64,000 nucleotides of DNA from Neoceratodus forsteri. Lineage: Eukaryota; Chordata; Ceratodontiformes; Ceratodontidae. The notes under the pieces were generated by a model. It saw nothing but the letters and a program-made list of their open reading frames with translations. It ran no database searches and was not told where the DNA came from. This document shows positions 1-9,680 of the stretch, in pieces. Where the stretch lies: contig CM057454.1 in assembly GCA_016271365.2 (NCBI GenBank), forward strand, positions 699,437,501 to 699,501,500, read 5' to 3'. The first letter of the stretch is position 1. Each line of letters begins with the position of its first letter. A program made the translations under genes and the position numbers.

Positions 1-957
1 GTTCCTTATACTTTTGAAGAAAGTCTGTATCAAGCTTAGATAGTTTATACATTTTATGTTTTTCTTTTATCTGTTTTTTTTTTTGATTTGACAAGTTAAC
101 CATTTAGGGGAAGCACCCTGTTTAGAATTTTTGCTTATGTATGGTACATATATTTCTGCAGTCTCACTGATTTTGTCTTCTAAGGTATCCCACATCTCCT
201 CCAATGTTAACCCAGTGAACTCAGATATCCAGTCCCATGAAAGCAATGCCAGTCTAATTTTATGAAACTTTGCTTTTTTTAAAAGATAGGGATTTTTATA
301 CTGCTACCTTGTTGAATAGGTACTTCACTTAACTGAAAATAAAAACAGTATTGTGCTCACCATTTGCAACTGGGGGTCCAATCTCAATTTTAGTTAATTT
401 GGGTCCCATATTTGACAATACAACATCCAATATGTTATTTGATCTTCTGTTTGCTTGGACTAGCTGTTCCAAGCCCAATTGATTGAAACTTTCTAAGTAA
501 TTTATTTCATTGCTGCTAGATGTTTTCTGGTTTGCCCAATCAATGCCTGGAAGGTTTAGATTTCCTGCTATAATAATATTTTCAGCTAGATTTATTAGAT
601 CTAGATAGTTTAAGTTTTCCTGGCCCATTTCCCTATTCATGGGGGGGGGGGGGGGGGGTGATACAATGCTCTCAAAATAAACTTTGGTACATTATGTGGC
701 ATAATTTTAACAGCTAAATGTTCTATATTCAGTTTACCATCATGTATTTCCATACTATGTATGGACTCATGAACATAGATTGCCACCCCACCTCCCTTTC
801 TATGTTTCCTAGATTTGTAATAAATATTAAATCCAGTTATGCTTTTATCCCATGTATCACCCTTCTCCCACCAGGTTTCTGTGAGAATTGATATTTTAAT
901 GTTCTTATTTTTCATTAAATACATACATTTGTCGAATTTGTTATCTAAACTCCTCAC
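1..957 (-). pseudogene. CR1-type ORF2, APE-like endonuclease part
   Basis: Two open stretches (957-637 and 640-329) join into one endonuclease domain interrupted by a poly-G run. Visible motifs are the N-terminal NVRSLDNK (catalytic Asn), TETWW (catalytic Glu), GGGVAIYVHE, and GNLNLPGIDW, where a Gly-Asp-Phe-Asn is usual, so the Asp of GDFN appears as Asn here. The domain nicks target DNA for target-primed reverse transcription. Below 329 the reading continues as a degraded endonuclease-to-RT linker with stops. It follows ORF1 directly, as expected for a two-ORF LINE. Confidence 0.75.
641..658. repeat. (G)18 homopolymer
   Basis: Eighteen consecutive G on the plus strand, C on the LINE sense strand, lie inside the endonuclease reading frame where they encode a run of prolines. 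This looks like slippage expansion or a sequencing ambiguity. Confidence 0.95.
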
Positions 958-983
958 ATTTCATAACAAGCAGTTAACTGACT

Positions 984-2018
984 CTAAACCCTTGTTTTGG
1001 AAAACTTGTTTGCTGGTAACAGGTTTTGTCTTGATATATTTCCCAACCCCCACCTTTTCCAGTTTAACTGGTTCTCAATAACTTTGTTAAATGTTTTTCC
1101 CAAAACTATTTCTCGCATTCTATTTAAATGAAGCCCCTCCTTCTTGTACAATGATCCATTTCTGGAAATACAGCTTGTTTCTCTGAACCCTATTTTGTGT
1201 TCCAGACATAACTTCTGCAGCATGCAATTAGTAGAAACAATGTCATGGTTAATGCATTGATACATTCCATATGTAGGTAGAATGCCAGATACAATAATAT
1301 CAGTAGTATATTTGTTTAATTCCTGAATTAAATCAGTGTAATTTTCCAAAATGTTTCCTTTTTAACTTGATCTGATATCATTTACTCCTATTTGGAGAAT
1401 CACCAGTGGTTGTTTAGTTTGCACCATACATCCCTCTAATAGTTGTTTAAGTTCCTGAATTTTTATTCCAGGGAACATGCTAACCATTGTATTGTTATTT
1501 CTTCCTTTGCATACAATTTTATCAGTACCCCTTAATGTAGAGTCCCCTAGTACTATAATTTCTCTAGATATTGAATCTAACTGTACCCTGTTTTGTGTCC
1601 TGCATTATTGCCCCCCATTGTTCTTTTATTAGATTGATGAGGTTTTGTAGTTGCTGGAACTGAGGGTTTAATACCATGTTAGAATTTTCCAGGACTGAAA
1701 AGGAATGTTTTGTTTCTACAGGTACACTATTATATATTTGTTTCCCTCTGCATTTTCCCTTAATCTTTTTAACTGTAGCCCAGCTTCCCTCATCCTTACC
1801 TACCATTTTCAATTCAGTACCCAAGACACTGGCAACAGAATCTATAACATTTTCAAGTGTTTCTATGTCCTGTTTAGTTTCCAACCTGTTTTTAGTGCAC
1901 TAATTTACTGCATTAATTCACCAATAAGTACACACTTGTTACATTCGTACACCTCTGCATATCCTGATCCCTGAACATACATTAAACAGTGAAAACACTT
2001 TATGAAATGAGACTCCAT
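984..2018 (-). pseudogene. CR1-type ORF1 protein: CCCC zinc finger plus SGNH esterase, broken
   Basis: The start at 2018 opens a cysteine motif C-x2-C-x14-C-x2-C (reading CFHC...CNKC) like the N-terminal zinc finger of CR1/L2-type ORF1 proteins. After at least one frameshift near 1890 and another near 1565, an esterase domain follows. It carries the block I motif LGDSTLRG (about 1530-1553), the block III motif QIGVNDI just before an in-frame TAA at 1362-1364, and a block V motif EGLHLN (about 1110-1130). ORF1 proteins of this type bind the element RNA, and the esterase domain is thought to assist retrotransposition. Block V has Glu where SGNH enzymes usually have Asp (DGxH), the same change as in copy B at 45257-46446. 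Confidence 0.75.
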
Positions 2019-2191
2019 TTGTATTTTACCTTCCTTTTTTATGCAGTCTTTCAGCCTTTCACATGGGCCAGAACCCCAAGTCTATCACCTTGATTCTTGC
2101 ATCCACCGTGGACACAGCCGACACAGGTGTGTCTCTCGTACAACTCCAGTGCAAACCCTGCTTGAGCTTGCCCCACTTGCTTGGTGTGTGG

Positions 2192-2198
2192 TTTTATA
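2192..2198 (-). promoter_or_regulatory. TATA-like box in LINE copy A 5' UTR
   Basis: TATAAAA on the minus strand about 180 bases upstream of the ORF1 start. Copy B has TATTTAAA at the equivalent distance (about 189 bases). A conserved position in two diverged copies suggests, but does not prove, an internal promoter element. Confidence 0.4.
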
Positions 2199-2599
2199 TC
2201 CAACCGACTGGAAGTCCCCACACAATTTGACCTCCAGTCTAGCACTGCACTATGTGGCAAATAAAAATTTTAAATATATCAGAAGCACCCTCACAAGTCA
2301 AGCCACCTCATGCATTGGTCTTGACCACCGTAATATGGGTACTACTAGTGTTAAAATGCCCAAAGTAGAAATAAATGCCTTGGTAACCAGGCAACTACCT
2401 GGTCTCCTCCTCTCCCCAGAGGAACGTACATTTAAAGGTCTCACACTGACAAGGCATATAGGGACTTTCACCTACCCTCCTTTCTCACAGATCACACACC
2501 TCAGCCAAGAGTAATAATTTAAAACTGCTCTGCTCTTCCTATAAGCCTGTTGGAGTGTGGAGGGTGGGGTACATGGGGTTGGGATGGTAGGGATGGGAA

Positions 2600-2720
2600 C
2601 CCAGAGGTGGGGCATTAGGGTTGGAAACCCTAACTTCTAATTTCCCTGCTTTTGTTGCTGTGGTATCCACCCTAACTGATGCATTAAAGAAGCTTTTTGC
2701 AAATAATTTCCCTTCTTTTT
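2600..2720 (+). repeat. Solo copy of fold-back terminal module
   Basis: Begins with a telomere-like mini-hairpin (TTAGGGTTGGAAACCCTAA), then sequence related to the arms of the fold-back elements at 6193-6560 and 9523-11430 (TTTCCCTGCTTTTGTTGC..., CCCTAACTGATGCATTAAA, TTTCCCTTCTTTTT). It is a single arm with no matching inverted copy close by. Confidence 0.6.
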
Positions 2721-2984
2721 CAGATGGTATAATTGTATCCTCATTTTACTGTGGAAGCACAGGGTCTGAATCCCTCCATCGAGATAGTACAACAGTATCC
2801 ATATGTCATGCTGGGAGTGCGGTGTCCAAGGAGTGCAGGGTCCTAATCCATACTTCATGGTGGGAGCACCCTGTGATCCCATCCCTCCATTGAGATAGTA
2901 CAACAGTATCCATATGTTACAGTGAGAGCCAGGGTCCTTCAGACCCTGTGCTCCCATCCCTCCATTCAGATAGTGCAATAGTGA

Positions 2985-3830
2985 GAAAAATGGGAAACAC
3001 TGGCAAAGCTACAAGCGTGCGTAGAAACTGCACAATGCATGCTCGTAACATGCTCATTTTTTTGAATTTATTCACCATATTTTCAACATCAATATTACAG
3101 GACATCTTCTCATGAACATTGCAACTGTGATTTTGTTAATCCATCCCAAAAGTTGATTTTGCACAGTGACTGTGCCATTCTGTGTCACAGGTGTGAAATC
3201 ACGTTCCGGACAGGATGTGCATAATGACAGCTGTTCTGTTCATAAGATAGTGTGAAAAAAATGGCAGTGTTGAAACTCTGGAGTGAAAATATGAAAAACT
3301 GGCAAAGTTACAAGTGTGCGTGGAAAGTGTGCAACACATGCTCGTAACACAATAATTTTTTTAATTTTTTCACCAAATTTTCAGCATGGGCTTTATGGGT
3401 CCTCCCTTCATGAACAGTGGAACTGTCATTTTGTTAATCTGTCCCAAAAGTTGATTTTGCACAGCAGCTCGCCATTCTGCACCACAGGTGTGAAAGCACA
3501 TTTTGACAGGATATGAAAAATGACAGCTGTACTGTTCATAACAAGGTGTTAAAAATGGCAATGTTGAAAATCTGGAATGAAAATAGTTAAAATTGGTGAA
3601 GTTATTAGTGTGCATAGAAACTGTCCTACACACGCTCATAGTCATTTTTTTGAATTTTTTCACCATCATTTCAACATGGGCTTTTTGGGACTCCACCTCA
3701 TGAACAGTGGCACTGTTGTTTCATGAATTGGTCCTGAAAGTGATGAAGTGACCATAAAATCACCTTTTGGGACTGAGAAATGAAATGGCAGTGACAGTAT
3801 TCATGAGGCGGGGTTCCAAGAACCCCATGT
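2985..3830 (+). repeat. Tandem array of ~300-bp units (three units)
   Basis: Three degenerate units recur with a period of about 300 bases. The marker CATGAACA falls near 3112, 3410 and 3710, and each unit also holds TTGAATTTTTTCACCA-like and AAAATGACAGCTGT-like segments. The same unit forms a second three-copy array at 36850-37765, in the same orientation and with the same period, just upstream of the Helitron. No coding potential is apparent. Confidence 0.75.
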
Positions 3831-3944
3831 TGAAACTTTTGGGCAAAAATTCCTAAAATTGGCTGAGATATCAGCCTAAGTCAAACCCCCCATTGAATCC
3901 CATTATTCAGCGCTTACCTGATTCCTCATATTGCAGTTCAGTTT

Positions 3945-5330
3945 TGAAGAGTGCTGATGTGTCCCAGTCCAGAGAAGATCATGACTCTTGAACTCCAGAG
4001 GGTAAGTAGGGGAGAGGGGGGTGCGGGGAGGTGGGTGCACAGAGGGAGGGTGGGGATGTGGAGGGGAAACAGCAATGGACCATTTTCTTCATTACAGGTC
4101 AAAAAATAAAAAAAAGACTTCGAGGGATGGTTTTCTTCATTTAAAGGAACAAAAAAAAAATTGGGCACCCTGGGGTGGGCTCCCAGTGTGGGGTATCATC
4201 CAACACTGGGAGTGGACACCCCAGTGTTGGAAAGGTTTAAATAATTAAATAAATACATTTGCACACTAGGGTGGGCTCCCAGTGTGCCACAATACTGGGG
4301 GGGATACAAATTGACATGGGGATTGGGCACCCTGATGTCAAAAAGGGGCAGACTAGATTGATGCAGGATCCTGCATCAAAATGTGTGCAAATTTCAATAC
4401 AGGATCCTGCATTGAAGTACTGTAATGTGCCGCAAAATGGTTTTGTATCAGAAAGCATTGTGCAGTACATTACAATACTTCATTACAGGATCCTGCATTG
4501 AAATTTGCACACATTTTGATGCAGGATTCTGCATTGAAGGAGAGACCTTGGGGGACATTTTTCTTCTCCTTAGTTGGCACTTCGGCTTTGAAGAGTGCAG
4601 ATGTGTCCCAGTCCCCAGAAGATCATGGCTCCCAACCTCTGGAGGGTAAGTATGGGTGGGGGAGTGTGGGGAGGTGGGTGCACAGACAGAGGGTGGGGAT
4701 GGGTAGAGGGATAGGGGAGATGCCGATGGACAGTTTTCATCATTACAGGTGCAAAAATAAAAAAGACTTTCAGGGATGGTTTCTTCATTTACAGGGTGTA
4801 AAAGAAATAAATTTGGGCACACTGGTGTGGGCACACAGTGTGCCACATAAGTTTTTTTGGGGGGTATAATCATATGGACAGGGGTATTGGGCATCCCCTT
4901 TGGCAATAAGTGTGGGCATGGGGGGGGGTCCTCTGATACTGGGAGTGGGCATCCCGGTGTCAGAAAGTTTTAAATAATTAAAAATAAATATATTGGCACT
5001 CTGTGGTGGGCTCCCAGAGTGCCACAATTCTGGAAGGGGGATACAGATCAACACAGGGATTGGGCATCCCAATGTCAAAAAGCGACAGATTAGATGGATG
5101 CAGGATCTTGCATTGAAACGTGTGTAAATGGGCTACACAATGATTTTGTATTGGAAAGCATTGAGTGACACATTACAGTACTTCGATGCAGGATCCTGCA
5201 TCAAAATTTATGCACATTTTGATGTAGTATTCTGCATCAAAGAAAAGACCTCAGGGATGTTTTTTTTTTCCACAGGTATTTACACATAAAAAATACATTT
5301 GGGCACACTGGGGTGGGCTCCCAGTATGCC
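3945..5330 (+). repeat. Tandem duplication of a ~644-bp unit
   Basis: The block starting with GATGTGTCCCAGTCC at 3956 recurs at 4600. Each unit contains a G-rich tract, a GGGCAC...GGGTGGGCTCCCAGTGTG segment and a cluster of BamHI-type palindromes. A partial third unit ends near 5330. I see no protein or RNA gene in it. Confidence 0.75.
4358..5240. repeat. Cluster of GGATCC-centred palindromes
   Basis: A perfect 22-base palindrome lies at 4358-4379 (core TGATGCAGGATCCTGCATCA). Related palindromes are centred near 4404, 4490, 4526, 5105, 5193 and 5229. Centre-to-centre spacings are about 36, 86 and 36 bases in the first unit, and 88 and 36 in the second. Linkers contain GTGTGCAAATTTCAA-like sequence. 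Function is unknown. Confidence 0.8.
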
Positions 5331-5339
5331 CAGGTACAC

Positions 5340-5745
5340 ACCATGTATTGTGTGCACAAAAGCGGGGTTTCCATGACTCTGCAGCTGGCAGCATAAGTTC
5401 CAGCTGCAGCTGCAGAAGTCAAAAAAACACCGCTCTTCTCATACAGAGAACAGACTCCAAGCCATTCTTTGTATAAGCTGGCACCCAAGAGAAAAACTTC
5501 TTTGGGTCCAGCTTTAAACATAAAGAAAACATCAGAAAACACCAAAAGATGTTCTCTTTAGTTATGTTCTGATTTTCTTCTCTGTTTAAAATGTTTGGTA
5601 CTTCAACATCCTCACTAAGCGGTAAAACAAGATGGTGCCTAGAACATAACTCAATCAATTGCAGTACTGTGAACTGTGTGAAAAATACTAGCATTCTTTG
5701 TGATAAGAAGCTGGTATTTTTCACACAGTAGCCCTAGTGTTTGAA
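5340..5745. other. No gene recognised
   Basis: Contains a GCAGCTG-rich patch near 5385-5425 but no coding or RNA signal I can support. Confidence 0.6.
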
Positions 5746-6192
5746 AATAAGCTGCTGTTTTTTGCACAATACTCCTATTGTGTGAAAAATATATCTTTCG
5801 TGCATGAGATATACATTTTCCCATAGAAAACAATGGGAAAATTAAAAATGTCATAACTTTTAAACAGATTAATATTTTTTCCCTTCAAAAGGCATATCTG
5901 TGACCAAAGGGCTTTCTACCCTGAAATTTTCAGACCAGTATCTAAAGCTGTTTCTGAGATCCAGGGTGACAAAGACATGTTAAAAAAACAGGATTTTTCT
6001 GTTTGTTCAACACTTTATGTCTCAAAAATACTGGATTGATTCCCATGAAATTTGGTAGGTCAAGAGTCCCATCCCTAGAGATTATGCTTGCCAAATTTCA
6101 TGCAAATCCATTGAATGGCTCCAAAGTTATTAAGGTTCAGTGTTTGGACTTCAACATTGAAGTGCAGTTTCACTCTAACTATACTGGTGCAA
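5745..6192 (+). repeat. Partial copy of the ~1.1-kb conserved non-coding module
   Basis: Shares with 8298-9390 and 53153-54445 the sequence around CATAACTTTT...TTAATATTTTTTC, the CTTCAAAAGGCA segment, the CAAATTTCATGCAAAT segment and the ending CTAACTATA. Only the 3' half of the module is present. It abuts the small fold-back element. Confidence 0.65.
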
Positions 6193-6560
6193 CCAAAAAA
6201 AGTTAGTTTAATGCATCAGTTAGGGTTGTTCCGCAGTGACAAAAGCAAGGAAATTCGGTGTTAGGTTGCCACCCTTGCCCCCATGCCCACCCTGCCCCAC
6301 CAAGAGGCAATGGGGTGTGCGTTGGGTCATCTGCCCTAACTCTCACCCCATTCCATATGTAAACAAGCTGAGATGGTGCAGAATAGGAGAATGGAATTAG
6401 AGTTATTACCGATGACCCCAACGCACACCCCGATGCTTCTTGGTGGGGTAGGGTGGACATGGGGTGCAAGGGGTGGCAACCCTAACACCGAATTTCCTCA
6501 CTTTTGTCACTGTGGAGCAGCCCTAATGGATGCATTAAATGGAGTTTTTTTGACATTAAT
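6193..6560. repeat. Small fold-back element with ~150-bp inverted arms
   Basis: The left arm (about 6193-6345) and right arm (about 6405-6560) are inverted copies. Both carry TTAGGGTTGTTCC/GGAGCAGCCCTAA, CAGTGACAAAAG/CTTTTGTCACTG and GGTGTTAGG/CCTAACACC, and the T/C-rich stretch around CACCAAGAGGCAATGG pairs with its inverse. The loop is about 60 bases. It would form a long hairpin in single strand. No transposase gene is present. Confidence 0.8.
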
Positions 6561-6610
6561 TTCCCTTCTTTTTGAGAATGTGCACTATAAATAGTGAATG
6601 GAATGTGGTG

Positions 6611-6647
6611 GTGGGAGAGTGGGGCTCTTCGGGCCCCCGCTCCCACC
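6611..6647. repeat. GC-rich hairpin of the UUCG-like type
   Basis: An imperfect inverted repeat around GGCTCTTCGGGCC, closed by a GTGGGAG...CTCCCAC stem. The same type of hairpin recurs at 2930-2949 and as an array at 52195-52830. Confidence 0.6.
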
Positions 6648-7489
6648 ATGTGAATTTTTGTCACTTTGCTGCACAAAAACTGTATTATCAACTGAAATGA
6701 AAATTGGTAAATGAAGACATGTACCATAGCACACCGTGTGTCCAGAATTGTGTGTACATCCGTTCAACGGTCACACAGCACCACAAGCAAACAATATAAT
6801 ATGCACAATTCAGCAACCGTCACTGCCAGCAACCCAAAAATTGTCACAGTCAAAGATGTATTGCAAAATCTTTGTACATTCCAAATGCCAGGCAAATTGG
6901 ACACACGGTTCAGAAGTTACTGAAGTGGAATGAACCATATTTTCATTCGTCGGAGTGGCATAATTCCACACCTGTTAATGTTTTACACACCAAACCACTG
7001 CAAGGCACATCCATACCACTAGGGCTACCTTTGCTATAAATTTCAAGCCAGTAGCACCATGCAGAATGCTATGCACAAAACGTTAACAGTGGCACGCAGT
7101 ATCTCCACAGTGAAGAATTTTTCCAACATGTAAACAGCATTATTCACATACACAGGACATCCACTCAACACCCTCCAAATTTCATGTGAAAAGACCAAAC
7201 CATTCCAGAGATATTCAGTGTTTACATTTCTGCACCTTTAAGAAGTCTTCCACTTCAAAATTGCGGAGATCGTATCTGAAAATGCACTAAAATGGCAGAC
7301 CTGGTGGCCAAAAAATCTGTAACTTCAAGGGGGGCCACCTTCAAATGGCAATACTTCTGGAACGAAACAACTTCTTTTCACCAAACAAAGACTGGCACAT
7401 TCCTTGAGCAAAGGTCTTTCTACATGGCAAGTTTCAGATCAATCAACCACACACTGGCTGCGCTATGCATCACAGAAAAATAGGAAAAA
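6648..7489. other. Non-coding composite-repeat sequence
   Basis: Holds degenerate motifs typical of the neighbouring module, such as CAAATTTCATGTGAAAAG and ACTTCAAG...CAAATGG. I see no continuous reading frame with recognisable domains. Confidence 0.5.
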
Positions 7490-8230
7490 CAATGTTTTGC
7501 AGTGCACTGCACAAATGCAAAAACACAAATGGTAATGTAAATGCAAACGGTGATGGCAACAGTGAGGTAAAAGGAAATAGTAACAATAACGGTAACACAA
7601 ATGCAAGCGCAATGGTAATGCACACAGAGATGATAACGCAAACGGTAAGAGAAACGCAAGTGCAAACATAAATGAAAAGAGAAATGGTAACGCAAACAGT
7701 AACGCAAATGCTAACGGCAACAGAAACACAAATGGTAACGGAAACAGTAACGAAAATGCAAACAGTAACAGAAATGCAAACAGAAATTCAAATGATAAAG
7801 GCAGCGGTGATACAGAAGGAAACAGTAACACACTCGACAATGGAAATGCTACCAATAATGCAAACACTGAGGCCAAGGGAAATGCAGACGCAAGTGATAA
7901 TGAACACGCAAATGGTAACGGTAACACAATTGGAAATGCAAACAGTTATGGTAACACAAACAATGATGCCAAAGGAAACAGTATCGCAAGTGGAAACGCA
8001 AATACAAGCGCATACGCAAACGCAAATGGTAACGCACATGGTGACACAAAGGTAAATGCAAACAAAATGGTAACAGAAATGCAAATGGTAACAGTAATAC
8101 AATGCAAGTGCAAACGCAAACACAAAGGGTAATGCACATGATGACGTAGGCGGAAACGCTAACGTTAACTGTAATGGAAATGCCTGCGGAAATGCTAATG
8201 GTAACAGTAATGCAAACACACACCCTTTTC
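7490..8230 (+). repeat. Hexamer-period minisatellite (GGTAACGCAAAT-like)
   Basis: About 740 bases of degenerate six-base periodicity mixing GGTAAC, GCAAAT and GAAACA-like words. Because six is a multiple of three, several frames stay open on both strands, giving low-complexity Thr/Val/Met or Cys/Leu/Val strings that are not genes. A shorter related stretch lies at 52840-53075, before the second copy of the ~1.1-kb module. Confidence 0.85.
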
Positions 8231-8297
8231 CCCCAAAAAATAGTGCATTTAAAAGCACAGTGAATTCAAAGAATGTATGCATAAAAATGTCCCTTGG

Positions 8298-9390
8298 AGC
8301 AGAAAATGAGCACTTGGAATACTAAATTCCTTATATCTCAGGAACCGTATGATGTAGAACAAAATTTTAAATCTCATATTATTTATGACTTTCCAGGCTA
8401 GTTCTGCACCTAGCTGTCTAGTGGAGGACTAAGCATTCTTCTGACGAAAAGTCTGTATCTTAAACCGTTTTCGAGATACGGGCCCCGAAAGGTGCAGCGA
8501 ATGCTGTAATGTTATCCTATGGTAAAAATCATCAATTTTGGAGTGCCATAACTTTTCAGCCCTCTACCAAACCATAATAAGGCACATATGTGGGGTTGTG
8601 GCTTTCTTCCCTTCAAATTTCAGCCCAAAAGACCAAACCGTTCTTTTGCAGCAGGGTGGCAAATATTCCCTATTGTTTTGGCCTCAGTGTTGCAAAGTAC
8701 TTTCACAAATCACGACACTTTCGCAAATGAAATCATGAAAGTGTCACATATACGAAAGTAGTTTGCAACATTACTTTTTACAAAAGTAAAAAAAAAAAAC
8801 ATATTTCTGGGGTGTTTTACCCCACCCCCAAAAGACATGGCTAGTATCCTCAGGGCTCGACTAGGTGAAAGCAACAAGAATTGTGTCCCTAGAGGGTCCC
8901 AAATTTAAATGCCAAGCATTTCTGTGACCACCAACTGAAAACAAGATGGCCAATTTGCAACGCTACAAGGGTCATCTGCATATTTTGTTAACTTTTTCCA
9001 TTAACTATAATGGGAAACTTGTTTTTCAAATAACATTTGAACCGTTTAATATTTTTTCACAAAATCTTCAAAAGGTACATCGGGGACCCTGGCTGCATGC
9101 TCAATGAAGGTTTTGTACAGGTCACACAAATTGTGCGGGCTGTAGATGCGAGCAAAGAATGTGCAAAAATGCATAATTTGTGTGTTGTTGGTGCTCTGTA
9201 GCTCCGCAACTGTACATTCGATTGTAACAAAACTTGGCAGGTTCACAGACCTATGGTACCAGACTGTGCATTCCAAATTTCAGGCAGATCTGCATACAGT
9301 GGCAAAGTTAATAATCTGCCAAATTTCAGATTTAACCTTAAATGGGGTACTCAACCCTAACTATAGTGGCACTACCATGCCACTATAATA
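8298..9390 (+). repeat. ~1.1-kb conserved non-coding module, copy 1
   Basis: Aligns along its length with 53153-54445. Shared landmarks include TTATATCTCAGGAACCGTA, TCTGACGAAAAGTCTGTATC, TAATGTTATCCTATGG, CAGCCCAAAAGACCAAAC, and TTTAATATTTTTTCA followed by ATCTTCAAAAGG. It ends in CCCTAACTATAGTGGCA, whose last part forms an 11-bp inverted repeat with TGCCACTATA at 9378-9388. No frame is conserved between copies, so it is probably non-coding. Confidence 0.75.
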
Positions 9391-9407
9391 CATATATATA
9401 CATATTT

Positions 9408-9447
<40 letters not shown>

Positions 9448-9452
9448 GTGTG

Positions 9453-9489
<37 letters not shown>

Positions 9490-9535
9490 TGTATATATAT
9501 ATACTATATATATATATATATATATTCATAGCAAA
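9386..9535. repeat. (TA)n/(CA)n microsatellite tract
   Basis: Alternating TA, CA and TG dinucleotide runs between the ~1.1-kb module and the large fold-back element. Confidence 0.95.
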
Positions 9536-9642
9536 AAACTCCATTTAATTCATCTCTTAGGGTTGTTCCACAGTGACAAAAGCGAGGAAATTCGGTGTTA
9601 GGGTTGAAAACCCTAACTCTGAATTCACGCCCCCCAGAGCCA

Positions 9643-9680
<38 letters not shown>

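Larger units (their letters stand above)
1..2520 (-). mobile_element. CR1-type LINE, copy A (5' part; element runs off the left edge)
   Basis: Read on the minus strand, this stretch holds in order a 5' untranslated region (about 2520 to 2019), ORF1 with a zinc finger and an SGNH esterase domain (2018 to 984), and the start of ORF2 with an APE-like endonuclease (957 to 1). The reverse transcriptase would lie beyond the left edge of the window. It has the same architecture as the copy at 45000-49404, including alignable 5' UTR sequence around a shared CTAGACTGG and a TATA-like box. Stops, frameshifts and an 18-base G run show that it is inactive. Family placement is by domain order and motifs; the outer 5' boundary near 2520 is approximate. 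Confidence 0.8.

Noticed and set aside
2041..2514. 157-codon plus-strand frame
   Set aside because: Antisense to the 5' UTR of LINE copy A; no domain and no matching frame in copy B.
4358..5240. CRISPR-like array
   Set aside because: The repeats are palindromes with unequal spacing and related linkers in a eukaryotic repeat block; no cas genes and no unique spacers.
7463..7927. Long Leu/Phe/Ala-rich frame on the minus strand, and Thr/Val/Met-rich frames on the plus strand (7672-8055)
   Set aside because: By-products of the six-base repeat, open in several frames at once; no domain.
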